A stretch of 64,000 bases of DNA, from the NCBI GenBank assembly GCA_030652995.1, contig JAUSAG010000013.1, positions 1 to 64,000 on the forward strand. The letters are read 5' to 3'. Shown here piece after piece: positions 9,579-18,904 of the stretch. The DNA comes from Methylotenera sp. (GTDB lineage Bacteria; Pseudomonadota; Gammaproteobacteria; Burkholderiales; Methylophilaceae). Every line of letters starts with the position of its first letter. The first letter of the stretch is position 1. Under the pieces are notes generated by a model. It saw nothing but the letters and a program-made list of their open reading frames with translations. It did no database searches and was not told the origin of the DNA. The position numbers were made by a program, and so were the translations under genes.

Positions 9579-10901
9579 TTGGCACAAGAAGGTTTATTAA
9601 AAACAGCAGCAAAAATGGGCGAGCTTAAAAGTCGCCTATTATTTGTTTTAGGTGCGTTAATTGTATTCCGCTTAGGGGCTCATATTCCAGTTCCTGGAAT
9701 TGATCCTGAAGTATTAGCAAAACTATTCGAATCTCAAAGTGGCGGTATTCTTGGCATGTTTAACATGTTCTCGGGTGGTGCACTTTCTAGATTTACTGTA
9801 TTTGCTTTGGGTATTATGCCCTACATTTCAGCTTCAATTATTATGCAGCTAATGGCTGCTGTCTCGCCAAAACTTGAGCAGTTAAAAAAAGAAGGTGAAG
9901 CCGGTCGCAGAACAATTACCAAATATACGCGATATGGCACAGTATTTTTAGCTACATTTCAAGCGTTAGGTATAGCAATTATGTTGGAAGGCCAGCCAGG
10001 TTTAGTGCTTGATCCTGGTATGGCTTTTAGACTAACTGCAGTAATTACATTGGTATGCGGCACCATGTTTTTGATGTGGTTAGGTGAACAAATTACAGAG
10101 CGTGGCATTGGTAACGGTATTTCGATCATTATCTTTGCAGGTATTGTGGCTGGTTTACCTAGTGCTATTAGCTCCACTGCTGAAATGGTAAGTACTGGTG
10201 CCTTCAGTATACCGTTAGCATTTTTCTTACTTGTTGCGACAATTTTAGTAACCGCTCTGGTTGTTTTTGTAGAGCGTGGACAACGTAAGATCACTGTTAA
10301 TTATGCTAAGCGTCAAGTTGGTAATAAAGTCTATGGAGGACAAACTACGCACTTGCCTTTAAAGCTGAATATGGCGGGCGTTATCCCACCAATATTTGCT
10401 TCTAGTATTATTTTATTTCCTGCTACGTTAGCAGGGTGGTTTGGCGGTAGTGAAAGTATGTTATGGCTTAAAGATGTGGCTGCAGCGCTTTCTCCAGGTC
10501 AGCCTATTTACATATTCTTGTTTGCCTCAGCTATTGTATTCTTTTGTTTCTTTTATACTGCATTGCAGTTTAATCCAAAGGATACTGCCGATAATCTTAA
10601 GAAAAGTGGTGCATTTGTACCCGGAATTAGACCTGGTGATCAGACGGCAAGGTATATTGATCGTATTATGGGGCATTTAACATTAGTTGGAGCCGCGTAC
10701 ATCACGTTAGTATGTTTGTTGCCTGAATTTTTGATTTTAAAATTTAATACACCTTTTTACTTTGGCGGTACTTCTTTGCTGATTATTGTGGTTGTTACTA
10801 TGGATTTTATGACGCAAGTGCAATCTCATCTAATGTCAAATCAATATGAGGGCTTGCTTAAGAAAGCTAATTTTAAAGGTAACGCACCAGGTATTAAATA
10901 G
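9579..10901 (+). CDS. secY: Protein translocase subunit SecY
   Basis: 440 residues, typical for the ten-helix channel subunit of the Sec translocon in the inner membrane. Conserved features include the N-terminal [28 protein letters not shown] region, the plug segment after [22 protein letters not shown], and the cytosolic loop [13 protein letters not shown] that contacts SecA. The start is TTG at 9579 with AAGAGG about 10 bp upstream, since no in-frame ATG lies near. It is the last gene of the spc block before a 190-bp gap; infA, often placed after secY, is absent. Confidence 0.98.
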   Translation: MAQEGLLKTAAKMGELKSRLLFVLGALIVFRLGAHIPVPGIDPEVLAKLFESQSGGILGMFNMFSGGALSRFTVFALGIMPYISASIIMQLMAAVSPKLEQLKKEGEAGRRTITKYTRYGTVFLATFQALGIAIMLEGQPGLVLDPGMAFRLTAVITLVCGTMFLMWLGEQITERGIGNGISIIIFAGIVAGLPSAISSTAEMVSTGAFSIPLAFFLLVATILVTALVVFVERGQRKITVNYAKRQVGNKVYGGQTTHLPLKLNMAGVIPPIFASSIILFPATLAGWFGGSESMLWLKDVAAALSPGQPIYIFLFASAIVFFCFFYTALQFNPKDTADNLKKSGAFVPGIRPGDQTARYIDRIMGHLTLVGAAYITLVCLLPEFLILKFNTPFYFGGTSLLIIVVVTMDFMTQVQSHLMSNQYEGLLKKANFKGNAPGIK

Positions 10902-11090
10902 CTGGTTAATTAGAATAATCAGATTGAAAAAACGATAAGATTTAGAGGCGCTTTCCCATCTGTTATTTGGAGTTAGGCCGCAGTAAGAGTGACACTTTAT
11001 GATTTATAGCGCGAGAAAATAACTTTTCTAGTTAAATAAATTGCATTAGTAATGTTTGTAAATAGTCAGTTAGAAGTAATGGAGTGAAAT

Positions 11091-11204
11091 ATGAGAGTTC
11101 GTGCATCAGTAAAAGCATTATGCCGTAATTGTAAAGTTGTTCGCCGTCGTGGCGTTGTGCGTGTTATCTGTACAGATCCGCGTCATAAACAGCGCCAAGG
11201 ATAA
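11091..11204 (+). CDS. rpmJ: 50S ribosomal protein L36 (zinc form)
   Basis: 37 residues, [15 protein letters not shown] to RHKQRQG. Cys11, Cys14, Cys27 and His32 form the zinc-ribbon of the C+ version of L36 (bL36), a small 23S rRNA-binding protein. A GGAG site lies 7 bp before the ATG. The 190 bp between secY and this gene show no infA and no other convincing open frame. Confidence 0.95.
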   Translation: MRVRASVKALCRNCKVVRRRGVVRVICTDPRHKQRQG

Positions 11205-11294
11205 TTGATTAATTTCAATGTCAAAATTAGTGGATTTGTAATATCTACTAATTAAGTTGATCAAAGATATTATTTTGATCAGAAGATTAGCTAA

Positions 11295-11323
11295 TTGATA
11301 AAAGTAGGTTTATCTGATAGAAT
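11295..11323 (+). promoter_or_regulatory. Predicted alpha operon promoter
   Basis: TTGATA (11295-11300) and TAGAAT (11318-11323) with 17 bp between them, about 50 bp before rpsM. Just upstream, TGATCAAA (11258-11265) and TTTGATCA (11274-11281) form an 8-bp hairpin that is not followed by a T run. The promoter would drive rpsM-rpsK-rpsD-rpoA-rplQ, as an alpha promoter does in other proteobacteria. Confidence 0.6.
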
Positions 11324-11374
11324 GCTCGACTTTTTAAAGCAGTAACTATTAGTTTGCCTAAACTGGAGTAAAGT

Positions 11375-11737
11375 ATGGCACGTATTGCAGGGGTCAATAT
11401 CCCTAATAACAAACACACGGAGATTGCATTAACAGCAATTTTTGGTATTGGACGTAACACGGCACAAAAAATATGTGTCGCTGCAGGTGTTTTAGCAACT
11501 GCAAAAATTAAAGATTTAAATGATGCAGACGTAGAAAAGTTGCGTGATGAAGTGGCTAAGTTTAAGGTTGAAGGTGATTTGCGTCGCGAAGTTTCGATGA
11601 ACATCAAGCGCCTGATGGATCTAGGCTGCTACCGTGGTGTACGTCATCGTCGTGGTCTTCCGGTTCGTGGTCAGCGTACTAAAACAAACGCTCGCACACG
11701 TAAGGGTCCTATTAAAGCGATTAAGCAATCTAAATAA
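11375..11737 (+). CDS. rpsM: 30S ribosomal protein S13
   Basis: 120 residues, normal for S13 (uS13) of the 30S head, which contacts the P-site tRNA and L5. Identified by [27 protein letters not shown]-type sequence and by the basic C-terminal tail with [29 protein letters not shown] site lies 9 bp before the start. First gene of the alpha operon. Confidence 0.98.
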   Translation: MARIAGVNIPNNKHTEIALTAIFGIGRNTAQKICVAAGVLATAKIKDLNDADVEKLRDEVAKFKVEGDLRREVSMNIKRLMDLGCYRGVRHRRGLPVRGQRTKTNARTRKGPIKAIKQSK

Positions 11738-11800
11738 CTTTTTAAAAGTTCTAGTTGGCTTATAAATTCTAGCAAGTTTTATTGGTAAGGAAAGTGCAAC

Positions 11801-12190
11801 ATGGCAAAAGCTAATGTACGCGTAAGGAAGAAAGTTAAAAAGAATATTGCTGAGGGCATTGCCCATGTGCATGCTTCTTTCAACAACACCATCATCACAA
11901 TTACAGACCGTCAAGGTAATGCGTTGTCTTGGGCAACTTCAGGTGGTCAAGGTTTTAAAGGTTCACGTAAGAGTACACCTTTTGCTGCTCAAGTTGCAGC
12001 AGAAGTTGCTGGTAAATCAGCACAAGAAAATGGTGTTAAGAATTTGGAAGTGCGTATTAAAGGCCCAGGCCCAGGTCGTGAATCTGCTGTGCGCGCACTT
12101 AATGCAGCTGGTTTTAAAATTACCAGCATAACCGACGTGACGCCAGTGCCGCATAACGGCTGCCGTCCACCTAAAAAACGCCGCATTTAA
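11801..12190 (+). CDS. rpsK: 30S ribosomal protein S11
   Basis: 129 residues, normal for S11 (uS11) of the platform near the anti-Shine-Dalgarno region. Identified by [22 protein letters not shown], by the [13 protein letters not shown] helix and by the C-terminal [18 protein letters not shown], where the Asn-Gly is the isomerisation site known from E. coli. Confidence 0.98.
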   Translation: MAKANVRVRKKVKKNIAEGIAHVHASFNNTIITITDRQGNALSWATSGGQGFKGSRKSTPFAAQVAAEVAGKSAQENGVKNLEVRIKGPGPGRESAVRALNAAGFKITSITDVTPVPHNGCRPPKKRRI

Positions 12191-12233
12191 GCTGAGCTTA
12201 GCGCTCGCTTTGTAGAGATAACAGGAGAATCCC

Positions 12234-12863
12234 TTGGCTAGAAATTTAGACCCTAAATGCCGTCAGTGTCGCCGTGAAGGCGAGAAGCTTTTTCTAAAAG
12301 CTGAAAAATGCTTCACAGACAAATGTGCAATTGAAAAACGTAACTTCCCACCAGGTCAACATGGTCAACGTCGTAATCAACGATTGTCAGATTACGGTGT
12401 TCAGTTACGTGAAAAACAAAAAGTCCGCCGTATTTATGGTGTGTTAGAAGCTCAGTTCCGTAGTTACTATGCTGAAGCTGATCGTAAAAAAGGTATTACT
12501 GGCGAGAATTTGCTGCAGTTACTAGAGTGTCGTTTAGATAACGTTACTTTTAGAATGGGCTTAGGCGGATCACGTACCGAAGCGCGACAAATTGTTCGCC
12601 ACAATAGTATTTTAGTTAACGGTAAGCGTGTAAATATACCTTCATACCAAGTTAAAGCTGGTGATGTCGTTAGTGTTGCTGAAGCATCTAAATCACAGTT
12701 GCGAATCAAAGGAGCACTTGAGGCTGCTGAGCAGCGCGGCTTTCCTGAATGGTTGGAAGTGGATGTTAAAGCGCTTAAAGGTACCTTTAAAGCCAAGCCA
12801 CAACGCGATGAGTTGCCACCAACAATCAATGAATCGTTGATTGTTGAGCTTTACTCTAAGTAA
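12234..12863 (+). CDS. rpsD: 30S ribosomal protein S4 (zinc-finger form)
   Basis: 209 residues, normal for S4 (uS4), the primary binder of the 16S 5' domain and, in E. coli, repressor of the alpha operon. The start is TTG at 12234, preceded by AGGAGAA. Residues Cys9, Cys12, Cys26 and Cys31 form a CxxC-x13-CxxxxC knuckle, as in zinc-binding S4 of Thermus; E. coli S4 has lost these residues. The S4 RNA-binding domain is near residues 97-160 ([13 protein letters not shown]). Confidence 0.97.
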   Translation: MARNLDPKCRQCRREGEKLFLKAEKCFTDKCAIEKRNFPPGQHGQRRNQRLSDYGVQLREKQKVRRIYGVLEAQFRSYYAEADRKKGITGENLLQLLECRLDNVTFRMGLGGSRTEARQIVRHNSILVNGKRVNIPSYQVKAGDVVSVAEASKSQLRIKGALEAAEQRGFPEWLEVDVKALKGTFKAKPQRDELPPTINESLIVELYSK

Positions 12864-12969
12864 TTAAAATATAAATTGCAGGCATTATAGTGAGCTAGAT
12901 GATGGCTTGCTAGTGCTTGTATTTACTGGCTAGATGTCAGCTTTTATTAGAAAATTTAAAGGTATAACT

Positions 12970-13956
12970 ATGCAAAACAGTCCTACCGAATACTTGAAAC
13001 CGCGTGTGGTTGATGTTGAGGTGATCTCTCCATTGCGTGCACGTGTGACGCTAGAGCCGATGGAGCGTGGCTTTGGTTACACGCTTGGTAATGCATTGCG
13101 TCGTGTTCTGCTTTCATCAATTCCTGGCTTCGCAATTACAGAAGTTAAAATTGATGGTGTTGTTCATGAGTATTCTACTTTAGACGGCGTGCAAGAAGAT
13201 GTTGTGGACATCCTGCTTAATCTCAAAGGTGTTGCACTTAAACTCAATACAAAATCTGAAACGATTTTAAAGCTTAATAAATCAGTTGAAGGTGTTGTTA
13301 CTGCTGGTGATTTTGATGCAGGACATGATGCTGAAATCTTTAATCCAAATCATGTAATTGCGCATCTGACTAAGGGTGGCAAGCTCAATTTGGAAGTAAA
13401 AGTTGAGATGGGTCGTGGCTATCAGCCAGTTCCAGTTCGTCAAAAAGCAAATGATGAAGACCGTGTTCTAGGTTTTATCATGGTCGATGCTTCGTTTAGC
13501 CCGATCAATAAAGTAAGCTATCAGGTTGATAGTGCACGTGTTGAGCAACGTACTGACTTGGATAAGTTGGTTATGGATGTTGAAACTAATGGTGTGATTG
13601 AGCCTGAACAAGCGATTCGCGACGCTGCACGTATCTTGATGGGTCAGTTGTCTGTATTTGCTGATTTGGAAGGTGCACCTAGTGAGGTTGAAGTTAAATT
13701 AGCGCCACAAGTTGATCCTATTCTATTACGTCCAGTAGATGATTTAGAGTTGACTGTGCGTTCAGCAAATTGCTTAAAAGCTGAAAATATATTTTACATT
13801 GGTGATTTGATTCAACGTACTGAGAACGAGCTGTTAAAAGCGCCTAATCTTGGTCGTAAATCACTGAATGAAATTAAAGATGTTCTAGCTACTCGTGGCC
13901 TAACGTTGGGTATGAAGCTAGAAAATTGGCCACCAGTTGGTCTGGAAAAAGCTTGA
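12970..13956 (+). CDS. rpoA: RNA polymerase subunit alpha
   Basis: 328 residues, close to the 329 of E. coli. The N-terminal dimerisation domain contains [26 protein letters not shown]; the C-terminal domain, which binds UP elements and activators, contains [22 protein letters not shown] and [17 protein letters not shown]. The frame is open from 12934, but the ATG at 12970 ([17 protein letters not shown]) aligns with known alpha subunits and has AAAGG before it. Fourth gene of the alpha operon. Confidence 0.98.
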   Translation: MQNSPTEYLKPRVVDVEVISPLRARVTLEPMERGFGYTLGNALRRVLLSSIPGFAITEVKIDGVVHEYSTLDGVQEDVVDILLNLKGVALKLNTKSETILKLNKSVEGVVTAGDFDAGHDAEIFNPNHVIAHLTKGGKLNLEVKVEMGRGYQPVPVRQKANDEDRVLGFIMVDASFSPINKVSYQVDSARVEQRTDLDKLVMDVETNGVIEPEQAIRDAARILMGQLSVFADLEGAPSEVEVKLAPQVDPILLRPVDDLELTVRSANCLKAENIFYIGDLIQRTENELLKAPNLGRKSLNEIKDVLATRGLTLGMKLENWPPVGLEKA

Positions 13957-14001
13957 ATCACAAGCTAACTATTCAAGTTAAAGAAACTTTAAGGAATTAC
14001 T

Positions 14002-14391
14002 ATGCGTCACGGTAATAGCAATCGTAAATTAAATCGTACTAGCAGTCATCGTGCTGCTATGTTCCGTAACATGACCACTTCATTGCTACGCCATGAAGTT
14101 ATTAAGACTACTTTGCCAAAAGCAAAAGAGTTGCGTAAGTTTGCAGAACCTTTGATTACTTTAGGTAAAACTGCAACTTTAGCAAATCGCCGTTTGGCAT
14201 TTGATCGCTTACGTGATCGCGATATTGTTGGTAAATTATTTGGTGAACTCGGTCCTCGCTATTTAGCACGTAACGGTGGGTACTTACGCATTTTGAAGTG
14301 CGGCTTCCGCAACGGTGATAATGCACCTATGGCTTTGGTAGAGTTAGTTGATCGTCCAGATGTTGGTGCTGAGGCAGTTGCTGCTGAGTAA
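14002..14391 (+). CDS. rplQ: 50S ribosomal protein L17
   Basis: 129 residues, typical of L17 (bL17). Start [20 protein letters not shown] and the segment [18 protein letters not shown] are diagnostic. L17 lies near the tunnel exit. The last gene of the ribosomal block; a strong intrinsic terminator begins 25 bp after the stop. Confidence 0.98.
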   Translation: MRHGNSNRKLNRTSSHRAAMFRNMTTSLLRHEVIKTTLPKAKELRKFAEPLITLGKTATLANRRLAFDRLRDRDIVGKLFGELGPRYLARNGGYLRILKCGFRNGDNAPMALVELVDRPDVGAEAVAAE

Positions 14392-14415
14392 TTTCTAGTG
14401 TTTTATTTAGTTATT

Positions 14416-14441
14416 AAAAAGCCAGCTAAAGCTGGCTTTTT
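14416..14441 (+). terminator. Intrinsic terminator after rplQ
   Basis: Arms AAAAAGCCAGC (14416-14426) and GCTGGCTTTTT (14431-14441) with a TAAA loop, ending in a T run. It closes the alpha operon. Because both flanks are A/T runs it could also serve the leftward gene that ends at 14477. Confidence 0.9.
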
Positions 14442-14476
14442 AATTTGTGGTAACTTGTTGAATTGAATCCGCATTA

Positions 14477-14734
14477 TCATTCACTAGTGGGTTCTGCTTT
14501 AATAAAACACTCAATATCAACAAGCGTAAAAGGCCATTCAATTTCACTTTGATCACTCAGGCGTTTTAATACTGGAATTTTTATGCCATAGTTTTCTAGT
14601 AGTTCGGCATCATCAGTAATTTCTACAAGCATCCACCTAATGTCATATTGTATTGATAATGTAACTAGTAGTGATTCTGCCTGCTCACATAAATGGCAAT
14701 GCGAGGTTGAATACAGGTTAAGATTTATACTCAA
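14477..14734 (-). CDS. Glutaredoxin-like protein (DUF836 family)
   Basis: 85 residues with a glutaredoxin-type start, NLYSTSHCHLCEQAESLL, containing the CxxC motif (CHLC), and a cis-proline segment (GIKIPVLKR). The size and motif fit the small glutaredoxin-like family often annotated DUF836. A role in thiol-disulfide exchange in the cytoplasm is inferred from the family; the partner is unknown. It is a single gene, convergent with rplQ. Confidence 0.85.
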   Translation of the reverse strand: MSINLNLYSTSHCHLCEQAESLLVTLSIQYDIRWMLVEITDDAELLENYGIKIPVLKRLSDQSEIEWPFTLVDIECFIKAEPTSE

Positions 14735-14888
14735 TGGGTTTGCTTCCTGATTTAACGTAGTTACACTTAATGCTTAATAAATTCGCGGATATTGAGTCGA
14801 ACGTTTCGATTTTAACTAAATATAAATCATAATACTGCTTTAGTCATTGTAAATCACTAACGTAAGTTTATATCATACACGGGTCATC

Positions 14889-16325
14889 ATGGCAGATATT
14901 CAAGAATCCAAAGATAGTTTGAGCGAGAGTCTGCAGCAGGTAATCTCACTGCTGAATAAGCATAAACTAGTTGAAAACTTGGTGCATAATCAATCAATGC
15001 ACAACCATGATCTAGTTGAATCTTTGGTGCATAAACAAAATCTAGTAGAGCTTCAAAAAAAGCTAGATTCACTACACTCGGCAGACATTGCTTATATTCT
15101 TGAGGCATTGCCTCTTGAGCAACGTCTTGATGTTTGGGAGTTAGTTAAAGCCGAGCGTGACGGTGAGATTCTGCTTGAGGTGTCTGATGCTGTACGTCAA
15201 ACACTTATTGCAGATATGGACTCCGATGAGTTGTTGGCAGCTGCCGAGCAATTAGATACGGATGAGCTTGCGGATTTGGCGCCCGACTTACCTAAAGATG
15301 TTTTACAAGATTTACTTGACAGCCTCAACTCACAAAATAGAGCGCGCTTGCAGTCTGCATTGTCTTATTCGGATGAAGCCGTAGGTTCAATTATGGACTT
15401 CGATATCGTCACCATAAGAGAAGATATCACCTTGGAAGTTGCGCTACGTTATATGCGTCGTTTAGGCACTTTGCCTGATCATACTGACAAGTTATTTGTC
15501 GTTGATAGACAAGATATATTGCGTGGCGTGCTACCACTTAAACGCTTGGTAGTGAGTGATCTTGATGCCATAGTCGCTGATGTGATGTCTGAAGATGCTG
15601 TCGTCTTTCATCCTGAAGATTTCGCTGAAGATGCAGCTAAAGCTTTTGAACGTTATGACTTAGTGACTGCGCCGGTTGTTGATGAGAATAACAAACTAGT
15701 AGGTCGGGTAACCGTGGATGCAGTTATGGATTTGATTCGCGAAGAAGCAGAAAGCGATATGCTGTCGATGGCGGGCTTGCGTGAAGAAGAAGACTTCTTT
15801 GCCTCTGTGTGGAAATCTGTTCAAAACCGTTGGGCGTGGCTGGCGATTAACTTAGTGACGGCTATTGTTGCCTCTCGTGTGATTGGTTTGTTTGAAGACT
15901 CGATTGAAAAAATAGTCGCGCTTGCTGCATTGATGCCTATCGTGGCGGGTATTGGTGGTAATTCTGGCAACCAAACAACGACGATGATTGTGCGCGGGTT
16001 AGCATTAGGTCAAGTGGCTTCGCACAATATGAAATCACTTATTACCAAAGAGTTAGGAGTGTCTTTATTAAACGGGTTGCTTTGGGGCGGAGTCCTGGGT
16101 GGCATTGCATACGCACTCTATGGAAATTATAAATTAGGCTTAGTGATGATGGCTGCCATGACGCTAAATTTATTGTTGGCGGCATTGATGGGCGTCATTA
16201 TTCCGTTGATGATGAATAAAATAGGGCGTGATCCAGCGGTTGGTTCTAGCGTGCTGATTACAGCTGTTACTGATAGCGGTGGATTCTTTATATTCTTAGG
16301 ATTAGCGACAATATTTCTTATCTAA
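14889..16325 (+). CDS. mgtE: Magnesium transporter MgtE
   Basis: 478 residues with the MgtE order: an N-terminal helical domain (LHSADIAYILEALPLEQR near residues 60-80), two CBS domains (near 170-300, MDFDIVTIREDITLEVAL and VMSEDAVVFHPEDF), and a five-helix channel domain (from about 315) with the pore segment MPIVAGIGGNSGNQT. MgtE is a gated Mg2+ channel of the inner membrane, closed when Mg2+ fills the CBS region. The first 55 residues hold a short internal duplication, LVENLVHNQ and LVESLVHKQ. It is followed after 18 bp by the MscS gene. Confidence 0.95.
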   Translation: MADIQESKDSLSESLQQVISLLNKHKLVENLVHNQSMHNHDLVESLVHKQNLVELQKKLDSLHSADIAYILEALPLEQRLDVWELVKAERDGEILLEVSDAVRQTLIADMDSDELLAAAEQLDTDELADLAPDLPKDVLQDLLDSLNSQNRARLQSALSYSDEAVGSIMDFDIVTIREDITLEVALRYMRRLGTLPDHTDKLFVVDRQDILRGVLPLKRLVVSDLDAIVADVMSEDAVVFHPEDFAEDAAKAFERYDLVTAPVVDENNKLVGRVTVDAVMDLIREEAESDMLSMAGLREEEDFFASVWKSVQNRWAWLAINLVTAIVASRVIGLFEDSIEKIVALAALMPIVAGIGGNSGNQTTTMIVRGLALGQVASHNMKSLITKELGVSLLNGLLWGGVLGGIAYALYGNYKLGLVMMAAMTLNLLLAALMGVIIPLMMNKIGRDPAVGSSVLITAVTDSGGFFIFLGLATIFLI

Positions 16326-16343
16326 TTTTAAGGTGTACGTAGC

Positions 16344-17633
16344 ATGAATAACAATATTGAACATATTTGGCAAGAGGTGATTGCTGATATAGGTACGTCA
16401 GTAGCAATTTGGCAGATTTCTGTGATTGTTGCAGGGTGCGCTATCGCTTGGATGATCAATGGTCTACTACGCGCTTATGTTACACGCAATGCGCCAGAGA
16501 ATTGGAAGTTAGGGATAGGTACAGTTAATCGTCTGCTATTTCCTTTATCTACACTTACTATCATTTTGTTAGCCAAATGGATCTTGGGGCACTGGCAACA
16601 TACAAGTATGTTGCATATTGCCAGCAATTTATTATTAGCGATGGCAGCTGTTCGTTTTGCTGTTTACGCTGTGCGCTATATGTTGGCGCCTGGTAGTATG
16701 CTTAAGACGCTTGAGAATACGACAGCAACGTTAATTTGGCTGGTGCTGGCGTTACATTTAACTGGCTTGTTGCCGGATATATTAAATGCGCTCGAAACTA
16801 TTGAATTTAACATCGGGAAAAACCCAGTGAACTTGCTCATTATATTGCAAGGTTTGCTTACCATATTGGTGACGATTTTTGCAGCGATGTGGCTGAGCCG
16901 ATTTGCAGAAAAGAAATTGATGCATATTGACCACCTTAATGCCAACACTCGCGTGATGTTAACCAAGGTATTGCGTGTATTTCTGCTATTTATTGCTGTT
17001 TTATTCGCACTATCGGCTGTGGGCTTGGACTTAACGCTACTCTCTGTATTTGGTGGGGCGCTAGGCGTGGGTTTAGGTTTTGGCTTGCAACGTATTGCGA
17101 GTAATTATGTGAGTGGATTTATTTTATTGATGGATAAATCAATTCAGATAGGCGACGTGGTCACCATCGATGTGCATTATGGGGTCATTAGAGACTTAAG
17201 AACGCGCTATTTAGTATTGCAAAAACTAGATGGTACTGAAGTCATTATTCCTAATGAAACATTGATCATTAACCCAGTCATTAACCATTCATTTTTAGAT
17301 CGCAACACCAGAGTGTTACTTCTGATTCAAGTGGCATATCAAAGTGATTTAGACTTAACCTTAAAGCTACTGCTTAAAGCCGCAGAGCTACATCCACGCG
17401 TGTTGGTGACTCCTGAGCCTAATGCGCTGGTCAAAGGCTTTGCTGATAACGGAATCGATTTAACGCTGTCTGTGTGGATTGCTGACGCTGAAAACGGCAC
17501 GGCAACGTTGCAGTCTGAAATTTATTTAACGATATGGCGCTTATTTAAAGAGAATGACATTTCTATTCCTTATCCACAGAGAGAAGTGCGTATTTTGGGG
17601 CTTAATCGAGGGGTTTCGCTGGACGCTTCATGA
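16344..17633 (+). CDS. MscS family mechanosensitive ion channel
   Basis: 429 residues. About five hydrophobic segments precede the MscS core, whose pore helix (about residues 220-250) is the Gly/Ala-rich LTLLSVFGGALGVGLGFGLQ, followed by the beta domain with MDKSIQIGDVVTI and IPNETLIINPVINHS. Such channels release solutes on hypo-osmotic shock. The 18-bp spacing after mgtE suggests one transcript, closed by the terminator at 17711. Confidence 0.9.
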   Translation: MNNNIEHIWQEVIADIGTSVAIWQISVIVAGCAIAWMINGLLRAYVTRNAPENWKLGIGTVNRLLFPLSTLTIILLAKWILGHWQHTSMLHIASNLLLAMAAVRFAVYAVRYMLAPGSMLKTLENTTATLIWLVLALHLTGLLPDILNALETIEFNIGKNPVNLLIILQGLLTILVTIFAAMWLSRFAEKKLMHIDHLNANTRVMLTKVLRVFLLFIAVLFALSAVGLDLTLLSVFGGALGVGLGFGLQRIASNYVSGFILLMDKSIQIGDVVTIDVHYGVIRDLRTRYLVLQKLDGTEVIIPNETLIINPVINHSFLDRNTRVLLLIQVAYQSDLDLTLKLLLKAAELHPRVLVTPEPNALVKGFADNGIDLTLSVWIADAENGTATLQSEIYLTIWRLFKENDISIPYPQREVRILGLNRGVSLDAS

Positions 17634-17710
17634 TGCTAAGTATGGCGGAATGTTGAGTTTTCAGGGTTTAACACATCATGTAAACGATCGCATAAAGAGT
17701 TAGCTTATAT

Positions 17711-17760
17711 ATAGCAGTCATAAAAAAACCCACGTAAGTGGGCTTTTTTATGACTGCTAT
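17711..17760. terminator. Bidirectional terminator
   Basis: A near-perfect inverted repeat spanning the 50 bp: ATAGCAGTCATAAAAAA then CCCAC, loop GTAA, GTGGG and TTTTTTATGACTGCTAT. With A and T runs on both sides it can end transcription of the MscS gene (+) and of the rpmB-rpmG operon (-), which converge here. Confidence 0.92.
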
Positions 17761-17795
17761 AAAACTAGAAAGTAACGCTAGATTATTCCAGTAGA

Positions 17796-17951
17796 TTATT
17801 TCAGTTTTGTTTCTTTGTACATAACATGCTGACGAACTACTGGGTCAAATTTTTTGATTTCTAATTTGCCAGGCATTGTACGTTTGTTTTTAGTAGTGGT
17901 ATAAAAATGACCAGTACCAGCACTTGACTCTAATTTGATTTTTTCGCGCAT
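17796..17951 (-). CDS. rpmG: 50S ribosomal protein L33 (zinc-free form)
   Basis: 51 residues reading [20 protein letters not shown] to MYKETKLK. The sequence has no CxxC pairs, so it is the zinc-independent form. L33 (bL33) lies near the E site. It follows rpmB by 11 bp on the same strand, the standard rpmB-rpmG pair. Confidence 0.95.
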   Translation of the reverse strand: MREKIKLESSAGTGHFYTTTKNKRTMPGKLEIKKFDPVVRQHVMYKETKLK

Positions 17952-17962
17952 TATGTTCTACC

Positions 17963-18199
17963 TTAAATTTTCTGGCCAGCAGCACGCATATCAGCAAGCA
18001 CGGCATCAATACCATTTTTGTCGATAGTACGTAAGGCATTATTAGTAATGCGCATGCTTACCCAGCGATTTTCGCTCTCAACCCAAAATTTACGATTTTG
18101 TAAATTAGGTAAAAAACGGCGTCTTGTTTTGTTTTGTGCGTGAGAAACGTTGTTACCCACCATCGGCTTTTTGCCAGTTACCATACATACACGTGCCAT
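17963..18199 (-). CDS. rpmB: 50S ribosomal protein L28
   Basis: 78 residues, normal for L28 (bL28). Recognised by [32 protein letters not shown]-type sequence; only one cysteine is near the start, so this is the zinc-free form. First gene of the leftward rpmB-rpmG operon, with AAGGATT as ribosome binding site. In many proteobacteria these genes adjoin radC, coaBC and dut, all of which are found in the next 6 kb here. Confidence 0.96.
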   Translation of the reverse strand: MARVCMVTGKKPMVGNNVSHAQNKTRRRFLPNLQNRKFWVESENRWVSMRITNNALRTIDKNGIDAVLADMRAAGQKI

Positions 18200-18325
18200 G
18201 GTTAATCCTTAAATGCTATGCTTTTTTAGAAAGACCGCAATTATAGTACTAAAATTGATATTTCCTCAAGTGAAATATCAATAATCTTTAAGCTATTTTG
18301 CAATCACATGAAATTGATTGAGAAT

Positions 18326-18778
18326 TTAGTGTTTGCCGGTGCTACCAAAGCCACCTTCGCCACGCTCCGTGGACTCAAAATCATCCACGACATGAAATTC
18401 AGCTTGCATTACCGGCACAATGACTAATTGAGCGATGCGCTCCATCGGGTTAAGCTCAAACGCTGTGCTGCCACGGTTCCAGCACGATACCATGAGCTGA
18501 CCTTGGTAGTCTGAGTCAATCAAGCCCACCAAGTTGCCCAGCACGATGCCGTGCTTATGCCCAAGCCCTGAACGCGGCAAGATGAGGGCAGCATAGTAGG
18601 TGTTGTCGATATGGATCGCCATGCCGGTTGGGATGAGTGTAGTTTCGCCGGGTTGTAAGGTGATGGTGGAATCGATACACGCACGTAAATCCAAGCCGGC
18701 TGAGCCTGGGGTGGCGTAGGTAGGGAATTGACTGCGTAGGCGGTCGTCTAGTATTTTTAGGTCGATTAAGATAGACAT
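18326..18778 (-). CDS. dut: dUTP diphosphatase
   Basis: 150 residues, normal for trimeric dUTPase, which hydrolyses dUTP to dUMP and PPi and keeps uracil out of DNA. All five motifs are visible: [41 protein letters not shown] and the C-terminal [10 protein letters not shown] arm. Leftward gene. The TonB-dependent receptor gene lies between it and coaBC, which are neighbours in many relatives. Confidence 0.97.
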   Translation of the reverse strand: MSILIDLKILDDRLRSQFPTYATPGSAGLDLRACIDSTITLQPGETTLIPTGMAIHIDNTYYAALILPRSGLGHKHGIVLGNLVGLIDSDYQGQLMVSCWNRGSTAFELNPMERIAQLVIVPVMQAEFHVVDDFESTERGEGGFGSTGKH

Positions 18779-18904
18779 GTTGGAAGTTTTCTTGTGAATT
18801 TGCTAAATAAATGTGCATTAAACACTAAATAATCAAGAAAATCACTATGGTTTAATCAATGGTGTGCAGGTAATATTCCCGCACTTTATAAAAGGGTATT
18901 AATC

